NCBI RefSeq assembly: GCF_038024855.1 | Contig: NZ_CP139089.1 | Coordinates: 248,001 to 312,000 of the forward strand | Direction: 5' to 3' | Length of the DNA: 64,000 nt | Source: Methylocella tundrae | GTDB taxonomy: Bacteria; Pseudomonadota; Alphaproteobacteria; Rhizobiales; Beijerinckiaceae | Shown here: piece by piece, positions 22,635 to 31,841 of the stretch | How positions within the stretch are numbered: the stretch's first letter is position 1 | How the letters are laid out: every line of letters begins with the position of its first letter | The notes under the pieces: generated by a model | The model's database searches: none | Told to the model about the DNA's origin: nothing | Seen by the model: only the letters and a program-made list of their open reading frames with translations | Program-made: the position numbers and the translations under genes

Positions 22635-22905
22635 AATCCTGCTGTCCCGCTCATCGGCGGTTAGAGGCGGGTTGGAAACTTAACGCCTCCACCCGTCCCA
22701 ACACATTGGCCGAACCGGACAAATGGCCGATCCGGGAAAACTGAAGTCCGCCTGAAGCCATGTCGCTCAATGAGCTTAAGGGCCGCCGAAGGCGAAAGCG
22801 CAGCGCCTTGGGCAACCGCGCTCTTCATCATTTTGCTTTCGAGCATGCGTTATCGAAAAAGCTTGCGTCTTTTCGATGATCATGCGGCGGAGGCGCGCCT
22901 GTCGA

Positions 22906-23148
22906 TCAGCGGATCACGTAAGGCAACAGTCCAAGGAAGCGGGCGCGCTTGATCGCTTGCGCGAGCTCGCGCTGCTTCTTGGCGGAGACAGCGGTGATGC
23001 GCGAGGGCACGATCTTGCCGCGCTCCGAAATGTAACGCGAAAGCAGGCGCGTATCCTTGTAGTCGATCTTCGGCGCGTTGGGGCCCGAAAATGGGCAGGT
23101 CTTGCGGCGGCGAAAGAACGGACGGCGGGGAGCTGCTGCGGTCGTCAT
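22906..23148 (-). CDS. rpsR: 30S ribosomal protein S18
   Basis: Small-subunit protein of 80 residues, with [34 protein letters not shown] and [18 protein letters not shown], all S18 hallmarks. It forms a heterodimer with S6 in the platform of the 30S subunit. Its ATG overlaps the TGA stop of rpsF by one base (TGATG), which suggests translational coupling of the two partners. Confidence 0.98.
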   Translation of the reverse strand: MTTAAAPRRPFFRRRKTCPFSGPNAPKIDYKDTRLLSRYISERGKIVPSRITAVSAKKQRELAQAIKRARFLGLLPYVIR

Positions 23149-23597
23149 CAGAAAGTGCCCTCCTCAACGGCGCCGGCATCGTCGCGCTGGCGTCTTGGAC
23201 CCCGGTCAGGACGCGGGGCGCGACTGCGGTCTCCTCTGTCGGGCCGGTCGCCGCGATCGCCGCGGTCGTCGTCATCGCGCTTGCGCATCATCGCCGACTG
23301 GCCCTGTTCGAGCGCTTCGACGCGGATGGTCAGGAAGCGGATGACGTCTTCGTTGATGCCGCTTTGGCGCTCCATCTCGGTGATGGCGGCTGGCGGGGCG
23401 TCAATGTTCAGAAGCGTGAAATGGGCCTTACGATTCTTTTTGACGCGATAGGCGAGGGACTTTACGCCCCAGTATTCGACCTTCTCGATCTTGCCGCCGA
23501 GGCCTTCGATGATCGCTCTGAATTGCTCGGTCAAGGCTTCCACCTGCTGGGCGGAAATGTCCTGACGAGCAAGATAAATATGCTCGTAGAGAGCCAT
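23148..23597 (-). CDS. rpsF: 30S ribosomal protein S6
   Basis: Small-subunit protein of 149 residues that pairs with S18. The N-terminus [14 protein letters not shown] and the RNA-facing [18 protein letters not shown] are diagnostic. The C-terminus after about residue 105 is a highly charged tail with repeated RGDR/RPDRG units, longer than E. coli S6 but common in alphaproteobacteria. Two ATGs lie in frame (23603 and 23597). The second is preferred, because AAAGG lies 8 nt before it and it gives the usual MALYEH start. Confidence 0.97.
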   Translation of the reverse strand: MALYEHIYLARQDISAQQVEALTEQFRAIIEGLGGKIEKVEYWGVKSLAYRVKKNRKAHFTLLNIDAPPAAITEMERQSGINEDVIRFLTIRVEALEQGQSAMMRKRDDDDRGDRGDRPDRGDRSRAPRPDRGPRRQRDDAGAVEEGTF

Positions 23598-23768
23598 TTT
23601 CATTGCCTTTCTTTACATGGTCGCGGCGCTTCGGCGCAGAGCCCTTCGAGCCCTGGAAAGGCTCGACAAGACAAACGAAGGCGGAGACACTGGAAATCGG
23701 ATCTTTTGAAGATCCTGCCCGCAAGACGAGCTTTCCGTTCAGCCCCCAGCCGAAGCCGCGAAGGGCGC

Positions 23769-23796
23769 TTTATAGCGTGATTTCGCCAGTAGGCAA
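23769..23796 (-). promoter_or_regulatory. candidate promoter and structured leader of the rpsF operon
   Basis: On the minus strand TTGCCT (complement of 23791-23796) is followed after 16 nt by TATAAA (complement of 23769-23774). The resulting leader of about 165 nt contains two perfect small hairpins: GGATCTT/AAGATCC (23699-23715) and CGAGCC/GGCTCG (23647-23665). Autoregulatory S6:S18-binding leaders are known upstream of rpsF in many bacteria; whether these hairpins are such a leader is not shown. Confidence 0.45.
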
Positions 23797-23851
23797 GGCG
23801 CGTTCGCCGCCGCGTGCGGATTTTGTGGCGGCGCGGGGCGTTCCGCGCGTT

Positions 23852-24268
23852 TCAAATGCAGGGTCCAGTTTCGCCGCTGGCCCTGATCCGCCAGGATTTC
23901 AGCCCCGCCTTGGCGACGACGATCCGGCCGCTCCTGGCCATCGCCACAAGATGTTGGAAGACGAGCGGGTGGCGCCAGGCCAAGGGCTTGGCCGGATCGC
24001 AAACGGCGCGATACTCGTCCGAATCGGGATCCTCCATCAAAATGACGCCGACCCGGTCGGGGCGCAATGGCGCTCCAAGGCCGCGATCGCCCTTCCAGAG
24101 ACATTCATAGTCACGGCAAACATCGGGCCGGGATTCGTAGATGCCGCAGCCGCCCGATTTCAGACAGTTTTCGCACAACACGCCCGCCGGCTTCTCGAAT
24201 TCGACGATTTCGAGAACCTTGCAGCAGAAGCTGCACGCGCCGCAGGCCTTGCCGGGAATTGGCAGCAT
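23852..24268 (-). CDS. YkgJ-like cysteine cluster protein
   Basis: A small cytosolic protein of 138 residues with many cysteines in metal-binding patterns: KACGACSFCC, LCENCLKSGGCGIYESRPDVC and YECLW. This arrangement matches zinc- or iron-binding CxxCxxxxC proteins of the YkgJ family, whose function is unknown. The frame is open far upstream, but those codons look non-coding. The ATG at 24268, preceded by GAAGGA, starts directly before the first cysteine cluster. The protein is about the usual length. It is divergent from fabD, with a tandem repeat between them. Confidence 0.8.
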   Translation of the reverse strand: MLPIPGKACGACSFCCKVLEIVEFEKPAGVLCENCLKSGGCGIYESRPDVCRDYECLWKGDRGLGAPLRPDRVGVILMEDPDSDEYRAVCDPAKPLAWRHPLVFQHLVAMARSGRIVVAKAGLKSWRIRASGETGPCI

Positions 24269-24348
24269 GGGCTTCTTCAATCCTTCGCCATTGGCCGAAT
24301 CGCTTTCTGAAAGCTTCACCCGCGCGCGGCCGGACGCAAGAGAATTCC

Positions 24349-24408
24349 ACGCGGCGCGATCCAAGAGTACGCGGCGCGACCCAAGAGCACGCGGCGCGAT
24401 GCAAGAGA
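24349..24408. repeat. three tandem copies of a 20-bp unit
   Basis: Units 24349-24368, 24369-24388 and 24389-24408 share ACGCGGCGCGAYNCAAGAGN, with only three variable positions. A degenerate part (GCAAGAGAAT) precedes the first copy. The array lies in the 290-bp divergent region between the YkgJ-like gene and fabD. Confidence 0.85.
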
Positions 24409-24558
24409 ATGCGATGGTTTGGGCGGCGCTTGGCTCCGGGCTGCGAAGGGCGCTTCCGCATCGCCTGGAAAATGATTTGGCCCGGGCGTCTTGACAGGCG
24501 TTGACGGCAATGCGACTCGCTGCCGCTTCCGAAACGGGCAACAGGTCAGGTTGGCGCA

Positions 24559-25521
24559 TTGGGCGGGACGTCGAAAGCTTTCATTTTTCCGGGCCAGGGA
24601 TCGCAGTCTGTTGGCATGGCCAAGGCTTTGGCGGATGAGTTTTCGCAGGCGCGGGCTGTTCTGGACGACGTCGACGAGGCTTTGGGGCAGCGCCTGTCGA
24701 AGCTGATGTTCGAGGGCCCGCAGGACGAACTCACTTTGACGGCGAATGCGCAGCCGGCCCTGATGGCGGCGAGCCTCGCCGCTATCCGCGTGCTCGAGGC
24801 GGAAGCCGGGCTTGATCTCTCGCGCGACGCGGCCTTTGTCGCGGGCCATTCCCTTGGCGAATATTCGGCGCTGGCGGCGGCGGGATCTTTCAGCGTCGCC
24901 GAGGCGGCGAGATTGCTGCGTCTGCGCGGCAAGGCCATGCAGGACGCCGCGCCCGTCGGAGCAGGGGCGATGGCCGCCCTGCTCGGCGTCGAGGTCGAGG
25001 CGGCGGCCGAGATTGCGAGACAGGCGGCTGAAGAAGCAGGCCCCGGCGCCGTCTGCGACGTCGCCAATGACAATGGCGGCGGTCAGGTGGTGGTGTCTGG
25101 TTCAGTCGCCGCCGTCAACCGCGCCATCGAAATCGCCAAGACGAAAGGAGCGCGGCGTTCGCTGCTGCTGCCAGTGTCGGCGCCTTTCCATTGCAGCTTG
25201 ATGCGGCCGGCGGCCGAGGCTATGGCGGCGGCCCTGGCGAAGGTCGAGATCCGGCCCCCCTGCGCGCCCCTCGTCGCCAATGTGCTGGCGGCGCCGGTGA
25301 GCGATCCGGCCGAAATCCGCCGTCTTCTCGTAGCGCAGGTGACGGGCGCCGTCCGCTGGCGCGAAAGCCTGATTTTCATGGCGGGCAAGGGGGTCATCCT
25401 GTTCGTCGAATGCGGCGCCGGCAAGGTCTTGTCAGGCCTCGTCAAGCGCGTTTGCGCCGACGCGACCGGCATTTCCGTAGGGACGCCCGCCGATATAGCC
25501 GGCTATAAGGCGCAAGCCTGA
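24559..25521 (+). CDS. fabD: malonyl CoA-acyl carrier protein transacylase
   Basis: Cytosolic transacylase (320 residues) that loads malonate from CoA onto acyl carrier protein for fatty-acid elongation. The motifs are PGQGSQSVGM at the N-terminus, the nucleophile GHSLGEYSAL with Ser98, and the catalytic His211 in VSAPFHCSLM. The start seems to be TTG at 24559, giving GGTSKAFIFPGQGSQ; no in-frame ATG fits better. fabG follows after 25 bp, then acpP and fabF, the classic fatty-acid synthesis cluster. The 20-bp repeat array lies about 150 bp upstream. Confidence 0.97.
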   Translation: MGGTSKAFIFPGQGSQSVGMAKALADEFSQARAVLDDVDEALGQRLSKLMFEGPQDELTLTANAQPALMAASLAAIRVLEAEAGLDLSRDAAFVAGHSLGEYSALAAAGSFSVAEAARLLRLRGKAMQDAAPVGAGAMAALLGVEVEAAAEIARQAAEEAGPGAVCDVANDNGGGQVVVSGSVAAVNRAIEIAKTKGARRSLLLPVSAPFHCSLMRPAAEAMAAALAKVEIRPPCAPLVANVLAAPVSDPAEIRRLLVAQVTGAVRWRESLIFMAGKGVILFVECGAGKVLSGLVKRVCADATGISVGTPADIAGYKAQA

Positions 25522-25546
25522 CCGGCGCTTTTGGAGTTTTCCTCAA

Positions 25547-26284
25547 ATGTTCGATCTCACTGGCAGGACCGCCCTCGTCACCGGCGCCAGCGGCGGCATC
25601 GGCCAGGCAATCGCCCGCGCCCTGCACGCTCAGGGCGCGACGGTCGCCATATCCGGCACGCGGCGCGATGCGCTCGACGCGCTTGCGACCGAGCTCGCCG
25701 CGCGGGTCGAGGTGCTGCCCTGCGACCTCTCCGACACAAAGGCCGTCGAGGCGCTCGTTCCGGCCGCGGAAGCCGCGATGGGCAGCCTCGACATTCTGGT
25801 CAGCAACGCCGGCGTGACGAAAGACAATCTCTTCATGCGAATGAAGGATGAGGAGTGGGACAAGGTCATCGCGGTCAATCTCACGGCGACGTTCCGTCTG
25901 GCGCGGGCGTGCGTCAAATCGATGATGCGCAAACGCTACGGGCGCATCATCGGGATCTCGTCCGTCGTCGGCGTCGTCGGCAATCCGGGGCAGGGCAATT
26001 ATGCCGCCTCGAAGGCGGGGATGATCGGCATGTTCAAAAGTCTCGCCGCCGAGGTGGCGAGCCGGAACGTCACGGTCAATTGCGTGGCCCCGGGGTTCAT
26101 CGAAAGCCCGATGACGGACGTCCTCAATGAGAAGCAGCGGGCCGCCGTGCTTCAGACTGTGCCGATGGGCAGGCTCGGGACCGGCGCCGAAATCGCCGCC
26201 TCGGTCGTTTATCTGGCGAGTTCGGAAGCATCCTACGTGACTGGCCAAACTCTGCATGTTAACGGAGGAATGGCAATGATTTGA
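25547..26284 (+). CDS. fabG: 3-oxoacyl-[acyl-carrier-protein] reductase
   Basis: NADPH-dependent reductase of the short-chain dehydrogenase family, 245 residues, acting in the first reduction of each fatty-acid elongation cycle. The cofactor motif TGASGGIGQAIA spans residues 12-23, followed by NAG at 87-89. The catalytic residues Ser139, Tyr152 and Lys156 lie in ISSVVG and GNYAASKAG. The C-terminus YVTGQTLHVNGGMAM is typical of FabG. It lies between fabD and acpP on the same strand. Confidence 0.97.
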   Translation: MFDLTGRTALVTGASGGIGQAIARALHAQGATVAISGTRRDALDALATELAARVEVLPCDLSDTKAVEALVPAAEAAMGSLDILVSNAGVTKDNLFMRMKDEEWDKVIAVNLTATFRLARACVKSMMRKRYGRIIGISSVVGVVGNPGQGNYAASKAGMIGMFKSLAAEVASRNVTVNCVAPGFIESPMTDVLNEKQRAAVLQTVPMGRLGTGAEIAASVVYLASSEASYVTGQTLHVNGGMAMI

Positions 26285-26554
26285 GTATATTAGGGCGAGT
26301 TTTCGGCGCCTCGCGCAGCCTCTCGCCAATGGGATTGAAGTGTGTTACCAAGCCAGCGTTGAGCAGTCAGGGAAGCGATCTTTGCGGGATTGAGGCGCCA
26401 GTTTCTGGACCTCGGCCCGGCGCCGTGCATGAAACTCGATCGATCGGCGACGCCGGCGCGAGTTACGGGCAACGAGCATGGCAAGGACGCCGAGTGCCGC
26501 GCATCGACGTCGGCCTATGTCGGCAAATTTGTTAGGACGAGGGATTAAACGACC

Positions 26555-26794
26555 ATGAGCGATGTCGCCGAGCGGGTGAAGAAGATAGTCATAGAGCATC
26601 TCGGGGTGGATGCCGATAAAGTTGTCGACAACGCCAACTTCATCGAGGATCTCGGCGCGGACTCGCTCGACACCGTCGAGCTGGTCATGGCGTTCGAAGA
26701 GGAATTTAGCGTTGAGATTCCCGACGACGCAGCCGAAACGATCGTGACCGTTGGCGATGCGGTCAACTTTCTCCAAAAGGCGACCGCCGCTTGA
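26555..26794 (+). CDS. acpP: acyl carrier protein
   Basis: The 79-residue acidic four-helix carrier on which fatty acids are built. The phosphopantetheine attachment site is Ser37 in [19 protein letters not shown]. The ORF begins [19 protein letters not shown], nearly identical to other alphaproteobacterial AcpP. It lies 270 bp after fabG, a gap large enough for its own promoter, though I see no clear one. The phosphopantetheinyl transferase at 41.8-42.5 kb in this window is a possible modifying enzyme, but AcpS would be the usual one. Confidence 0.98.
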   Translation: MSDVAERVKKIVIEHLGVDADKVVDNANFIEDLGADSLDTVELVMAFEEEFSVEIPDDAAETIVTVGDAVNFLQKATAA

Positions 26795-26913
26795 TGTTGC
26801 AAGCGTAGTCGGGCGGCTGCGAACTCAATCTCGAGAGCGAATCCTTTCGGTAGGAGCTGAAGCGGCCGCCGGAATTGGCTGGGCGCGGGGTGACATATTG
26901 GCCGGGTCCAAAC

Positions 26914-28176
26914 ATGCGTAGGGTTGTCGTTACCGGTCTCGGCATGGTGTCGCCGCTCGCCTGCGGCGTCGAGCCGACCTGGAGCCGTTTACTTGCAGGT
27001 CAAAGCGGCGCCCGCATCATCGACGGATTCGACACATCGGATTTGCCCTGCAAGGTCGCCATGCCGGTTCCGCGTGGCGATGGCCGGGACGCCGCCTTTA
27101 ATCCCGATGAATGGATGGAGCCGAAAGAGCAGCGTAAGGTTGACGATTTCATCCTTTACGCTGTCTCGGCGGCGACGCAGGCGTTGAACGACGCCGGCTG
27201 GAAGCCGACGAGCTACGAGGACCAGATCGAGACCGGCGTTCTCATCGGCTCAGGCATCGGCGGCCTTGGCGGCATCGCCGAAACCGCGATCACGCTGCAC
27301 GAAAAAGGGCCGCGCCGCGTGTCTCCCTTTTTCATTCCGGGCCGCCTCATCAATCTTGCCGGCGGCTATGTCTCGATCCAGCATGGATTGCGCGGTCCAA
27401 ATCATGCGGTCGTCACCGCCTGTTCGACGGGGGCTCACGCGATCGGCGACGCCGCGCGCCTGATTGCCCTTGGCGACGCCGAAGTGATGGTCGCAGGAGG
27501 CGCCGAATCGCCGATCAGCCGCATCGGGATCGCGGGCTTTGCCGCCTGCCGGGCGCTGTCGACCGGCTTCAACGACCGGCCGAAGCAGGCCTCACGCCCT
27601 TACGACAAGGATCGCGACGGATTCGTCGTCGGCGAGGGCGCCGGCTGCGTCGTGCTCGAAGCCTATGAACATGCCAAGGCGCGTGGCGCGCGCATCTACG
27701 CCGAAGTGGTCGGCTATGGCATGTCGGGCGACGCCTATCACATCACCGCGCCGCAACCGACCGGAGACGGCGCCTTCAGGGCCATGAGCAGCGCGATCAA
27801 GCGCGCCGGAATTTCGCCGGGCGACATCGATTACATCAACGCGCATGGCACTTCGACGCCGCTTGGCGACGAGATCGAGTTGCAGGCCGTCCAGCGGCTT
27901 GTCGGCGAGGGGGTGAGTTCGCTGTCCATGTCCTCGACAAAATCCGCCATCGGACATCTGCTTGGCGCGGCCGGAGCGGTCGAAGCTATCTTTTCGATTC
28001 TGGCGATGCGCGATCAGATCGTCCCCCCGACCCTTAACCTCGACAATGTCTCGATGGAAACGAAGATCGATCTTGTTCCTCACAAGGCGCGCAAGCGCGA
28101 GGTCGAATTCGTTCTTTCGAATTCCTTCGGCTTTGGCGGAACAAACGCCTGTTTGATCTTCAAGCAAGCCGAATAG
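26914..28176 (+). CDS. fabF: 3-oxoacyl-[acyl-carrier-protein] synthase II
   Basis: Condensing enzyme KAS II (420 residues), which extends acyl-ACP by two carbons. The catalytic triad is visible: Cys170 in VVTACSTGAHAIGDA, His311 in NAHGTSTPLGD, and His348 in SAIGHLLGAAGAVE, with Lys343 in the STKSAIGH loop. The frame opens at 26875, but the ATG at 26914 gives the standard start RRVVVTGLGMVSPL. mltG follows on the same strand after about 170 bp. Confidence 0.97.
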   Translation: MRRVVVTGLGMVSPLACGVEPTWSRLLAGQSGARIIDGFDTSDLPCKVAMPVPRGDGRDAAFNPDEWMEPKEQRKVDDFILYAVSAATQALNDAGWKPTSYEDQIETGVLIGSGIGGLGGIAETAITLHEKGPRRVSPFFIPGRLINLAGGYVSIQHGLRGPNHAVVTACSTGAHAIGDAARLIALGDAEVMVAGGAESPISRIGIAGFAACRALSTGFNDRPKQASRPYDKDRDGFVVGEGAGCVVLEAYEHAKARGARIYAEVVGYGMSGDAYHITAPQPTGDGAFRAMSSAIKRAGISPGDIDYINAHGTSTPLGDEIELQAVQRLVGEGVSSLSMSSTKSAIGHLLGAAGAVEAIFSILAMRDQIVPPTLNLDNVSMETKIDLVPHKARKREVEFVLSNSFGFGGTNACLIFKQAE

Positions 28177-28346
28177 CTTTGGCGGCGACGCTGGCCGCTT
28201 GAATCTCAACGCGAATTAGCCACATTTTTCGGGTTGGGTTGTCGCCGATCCAACCGGCTGGCAAAATGCGCCGTCGAAAGTCGCAGTCCGTGGGGCGTCC
28301 ACGGGCGAGAGGCGGCGCAATGAAGCGGACTGGGTGAGTTGAGTTG

Positions 28347-30236
28347 ATGGGCGGCGCGCCTCCAAACGACCAAGACGACAAAACGGGGCAGAGATCCGAT
28401 CAACGTCCGGGTGGTCGATTCGCCGGCTATCGGGTCGCGCCCCAAAGCCCGAACGAAGCGCTGCAGCCTGACGCGGCGCCGCCTCCGCCGCCTTTGCCTC
28501 CGAGCCGGCGGCGGCCGATGCTTTCCGCCCTCAGCGGCTTCCTGTCGTTTCTTCTGATCGCAGCCGTCGCCGTAATGATCGGGCTGATCTGGAGCGAGCA
28601 GCGCATGCGCGAACCGGGACCGCTCGCCGCCGACAAAGTGCTCTATATCGTTCCGGGCACCGATGTTCCGGAAATCATCAGCGAGCTGGAGCATGAAGGG
28701 ATAATCGACAGCCCCTTTGCGCTCAATGTCGCGCTTTTGGTCGAAGGCAACCGTTCCAAGGTAAAGGCCGGGGAATATCTCTTCAAGCAAGGCGCGAGCC
28801 TGCGCGAGGTGATGGATACGCTGGTCAGCGGCAAGCAGGTCCTGCACGCGATTACCATCCCGGAGGGGCTGACCACCCAGCAGATCGTCGAGCGCCTGCA
28901 GGAGAATGACGTTCTCATCGGCGATGTCAGGGATTTGCCCAAAGAGGGCACGCTGATGCCGGACACTTATAAGGTCGTGCGGGGCGCGTCGCGGGCCGAC
29001 CTCATCAGAAAAATGCAGGACGATCAAAAGAAGGTCGTCGACCAGATCTGGGCGCGGCGGGCCAATAATCTGCCGCTGCATTCGCCCTATGAGCTCGTGA
29101 CTCTGGCCTCGATCGTCGAAAAAGAAACGGGCAAGGCGGACGAGAGGTCGCGCGTTGCGAGCGTCTTTATGAATCGGCTGGCAAAGCGCATGCGGCTGCA
29201 ATCGGATCCGACGATCGTCTATGGCCTCGTCGGCGGCAAGGGCACGCTTGGCCGCGGCATCACGCGAGTCGAACTCGAAAAGCCAACGCCTTATAATACC
29301 TATATGATCGACGGGCTGCCGCCGGGCCCGATCGCAAATCCCGGCCGCGCAGCCCTCGAGGCCGTCGCCAATCCATCCCGGACGCAGGACCTTTATTTCG
29401 TCGCCGACGGGACCGGCGGCCATGTCTTCGCGGAAACGCTCGATCAGCATGCCCGCAATGTTCAGCGCTGGCGCCAGATCGAGAAAGACGCAAAGGACAA
29501 GGCCGGGGCCGCTGGCGCGGATGTAGACAAGGCGTCGCCCGCGCCCGCGTCCGGTCCCGCTGGAGGCCCGCCCCCCGGCGCTGCGCCGGCAGGCCCCTCA
29601 CGCGGCGATCAGCATGGAGAGCTTGACGACGGAGGATCGATCTATGGAGCCCTACCGGCCTCGGTCGACTCGCGCACGGCCGGCGATCCGGCGCTTGCAG
29701 CCCCTGCTTCGTTCACGCATGCCTATGGAGCCGGAAGCCTCGCCCTGGCGGCGGCTGCGCCCTGGACCGGCGCAAGCTTGAATCCGGCTGAGGGCTCCAC
29801 AAGCAATAAGATGCAGGCGAAAAAGGGTCAGGCCGATGCAGCCTTGCCGCAGCCCCGCGCGTTCGCGATGGGCCCCGGCCTCAGCGAACTCGGCATCAGC
29901 GTGCGGGGAGCGCCGGGCATTGTCGATCTCGACGGTCCGATCGGCCGCTCCGACGGCGTCGACGCGCCTGATTCTCCCGCGCCAACCGCGGCCTCGACGC
30001 GTTCTTTTGCTGCGAACGCTGGCGCGGCGGAGGCGGCGCCGGGCGCGCAAGTCGATCAGCCCGTCGACGGCGCAGACAAGGGCGACGCGCCGCCGGCGCC
30101 CACCGGCAAGGCCCCGCATCCGCGCGTGATTGACGTTTCGGAAGGCACGCCTCTCGATCCGCTTCGCGACAAGACCTATGATTTGAATTACGCCAAGACC
30201 GTGCCCTCGGCAAAGCAGATGGTGCTGCCGAATTAG
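28347..30236 (+). CDS. mltG: endolytic murein transglycosylase MltG with long C-terminal extension
   Basis: An inner-membrane lytic transglycosylase that cuts nascent glycan strands and so ends their extension. A proline-rich cytosolic N-terminus (about 1-55) precedes one membrane helix, LSGFLSFLLIAAVAVMIGLI, then a periplasmic LysM-like part and the YceG catalytic domain. The catalytic glutamate (Glu258) is in ASIVEKETG, and the later NTYMIDGLPPGPIANPG motif is conserved. The domain ends near residue 380. About 250 further residues, rich in Ala, Gly, Pro, Ser and Asp, are low-complexity and unusual for MltG, which is typically 340-400 residues. Its position after fabF is common in Rhizobiales. 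ATG 28347 is preferred over the adjacent TTG. Confidence 0.93.
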   Translation: MGGAPPNDQDDKTGQRSDQRPGGRFAGYRVAPQSPNEALQPDAAPPPPPLPPSRRRPMLSALSGFLSFLLIAAVAVMIGLIWSEQRMREPGPLAADKVLYIVPGTDVPEIISELEHEGIIDSPFALNVALLVEGNRSKVKAGEYLFKQGASLREVMDTLVSGKQVLHAITIPEGLTTQQIVERLQENDVLIGDVRDLPKEGTLMPDTYKVVRGASRADLIRKMQDDQKKVVDQIWARRANNLPLHSPYELVTLASIVEKETGKADERSRVASVFMNRLAKRMRLQSDPTIVYGLVGGKGTLGRGITRVELEKPTPYNTYMIDGLPPGPIANPGRAALEAVANPSRTQDLYFVADGTGGHVFAETLDQHARNVQRWRQIEKDAKDKAGAAGADVDKASPAPASGPAGGPPPGAAPAGPSRGDQHGELDDGGSIYGALPASVDSRTAGDPALAAPASFTHAYGAGSLALAAAAPWTGASLNPAEGSTSNKMQAKKGQADAALPQPRAFAMGPGLSELGISVRGAPGIVDLDGPIGRSDGVDAPDSPAPTAASTRSFAANAGAAEAAPGAQVDQPVDGADKGDAPPAPTGKAPHPRVIDVSEGTPLDPLRDKTYDLNYAKTVPSAKQMVLPN

Positions 30237-30326
30237 ACGCTCAGCTTGCAAATCGGTCGGACGCCGCGGCGCGAAACGGTGCGCGGCCAGCCGTCATGAC
30301 AGCGGTCCGGCTCCCGTCGCCAAGAT

Positions 30327-31697
30327 TTACACGGCCGTTCCGTAAAGATCATAAGCGTCGCTTCGCTCGATCTTCACACTAACGATTTCGCCGGCCCGCA
30401 GCGGCCGCCGCGAGACAATATGAACTTTCCCGTCGATCTCGGGCGCATCACCTTTCGTACGTCCTTCGGCCGCGCGCGGGCTTGCCTCATCGACGATGAC
30501 TGAAAGCCGTTTGCCGACTTTGTCTTTCAGTTTGCGCGTACTGACGGCCTGCGCTTGCTCCATGAAGCGGCGATAGCGAATCTCTTGCGTTTGCGGCTCT
30601 ATATGCGGCAGACCGAGACCGTTCGCGGCGGCGCCTTCGACCGGCTCATATTTGAACGCTCCGACGCGGTCGAGCTTGGCCTCGCCGAGCCAGTTCATCA
30701 GAAATTCAAAGTCGGCTTCCGTTTCGCCGGGAAAGCCGACGATGAAAGTGGATCTGATCGAAAGATCGGGACAGATCGAACGCCAACGCTTGATGCGTTC
30801 CAGCGTTTTCTCCTGATCGCCCGGACGTTTCATCGCGCGCAAGACGCTCGGGCTCGCGTGCTGAAAAGGAATGTCGAGGTAGGGCAGGACGAGACCCGAC
30901 GCCATCAGTTCGATGACGTCGTCTACGTGCGGGTAGGGGTAGACGTAATGGAGACGCACCCAGACCCCGAGGGAGCCGAGTTCGCGGGCGAGATCAATGA
31001 ACTTCGCCCGCACGGCGCGATCGTGGAAGACACTTTCCGCATAGCGCAGGTCAAGACCATAAGCGCTGGTGTCCTGAGAAATGACGAGGAGCTCCTTGAC
31101 GCCGGCGGCGACGAGCTTCTCGGCCTCGCGCAAAATGTCGGCCGCGGGACGTGAGACGAGATCGCCGCGCAGCTTCGGAATGATACAGAAGGAGCAGCGG
31201 TTGTTGCAGCCTTCGGAGATTTTCAGATAGGCGTAATGGCGCGGCGTCAGCTTGACGCCTTGCGCGGGCAGAAGGTCGAAGAGCGGATCATGCGGTGGGG
31301 CGACCGCGGCGTGGACCGCCTGCATCACTGATTCGAAAGCCTGCGGGCCGGTGATGCTGAAGATATTCGGAAAGCGCGTCTCGATTGATTCTGGCTCGGC
31401 GCCCATGCAGCCGGTGACGATGATCTTGCCGTTCTCCGCCGCCGCCGCGCCGATCGCCGCAAGTGATTCGGCCTTGGCGCTGTCGAGAAAGCCGCAGGTG
31501 TTGACGATGACGGCTGCTGCTCCGTCATAGCTTTTGGTCAGCTCATAGCCTTCGGCCCGCAGGCGGCTGATGATCTGCTCGCTGTCGACGAGGGCCTTTG
31601 GACATCCAAGGGAGACGAACGCAATTTTCGGCGCCGCGGCGCCGCGAGGAGCGTCGCCGCCAGGGACCGCTGCGCTGGGGGGAGGATCAAGTATCAT
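30327..31697 (-). CDS. rimO: ribosomal protein uS12 methylthiotransferase RimO
   Basis: A radical-SAM methylthiotransferase (456 residues) that modifies an aspartate of ribosomal protein S12. The N-terminal UPF0004 domain has [17 protein letters not shown] and [11 protein letters not shown], with cluster cysteines and a third in [11 protein letters not shown]. The radical-SAM cluster is [11 protein letters not shown], and a TRAM domain forms the C-terminus. The stretch [12 protein letters not shown] marks it as RimO rather than MiaB. The gene is convergent with mltG and upstream of the beta-barrel gene cluster. Confidence 0.95.
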   Translation of the reverse strand: MILDPPPSAAVPGGDAPRGAAAPKIAFVSLGCPKALVDSEQIISRLRAEGYELTKSYDGAAAVIVNTCGFLDSAKAESLAAIGAAAAENGKIIVTGCMGAEPESIETRFPNIFSITGPQAFESVMQAVHAAVAPPHDPLFDLLPAQGVKLTPRHYAYLKISEGCNNRCSFCIIPKLRGDLVSRPAADILREAEKLVAAGVKELLVISQDTSAYGLDLRYAESVFHDRAVRAKFIDLARELGSLGVWVRLHYVYPYPHVDDVIELMASGLVLPYLDIPFQHASPSVLRAMKRPGDQEKTLERIKRWRSICPDLSIRSTFIVGFPGETEADFEFLMNWLGEAKLDRVGAFKYEPVEGAAANGLGLPHIEPQTQEIRYRRFMEQAQAVSTRKLKDKVGKRLSVIVDEASPRAAEGRTKGDAPEIDGKVHIVSRRPLRAGEIVSVKIERSDAYDLYGTAV

Positions 31698-31782
31698 CCG
31701 GTTGCTTTACACGAGCGCATGCGCCTTGCAAGCGAAAGCGCGTCCGACCGGCGGCAGGCGGAAAAAGAGCCCGGAGCAAGGC

Positions 31783-31810
31783 AAAAAAAACCCGGCCATT
31801 GCTGGCCGGG
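31783..31810 (-). terminator. Rho-independent terminator of the first beta-barrel gene
   Basis: On the minus strand CCCGGCCA (complement of 31803-31810) pairs with TGGCCGGG (complement of 31791-31798) around a 4-nt loop and is followed by eight T residues (31783-31790). It lies 32 bp after the stop at 31842. A nearly identical terminator follows the neighbouring paralogue. Confidence 0.88.
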
Positions 31811-31841
31811 CGTTCTTTTTCTGCAAGCTGAGGGCTTGATC

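Noticed and set aside
22853..22876. TCGAAAA/TTTTCGA hairpin after rpsR as a terminator
   Set aside because: AT-rich 7-bp stem, no T-run beyond it, and the next gene is in the same direction and usually co-transcribed.
28206..29450. 414-codon minus-strand frame opposite mltG
   Set aside because: Antisense shadow of an unmistakable mltG; no motifs.
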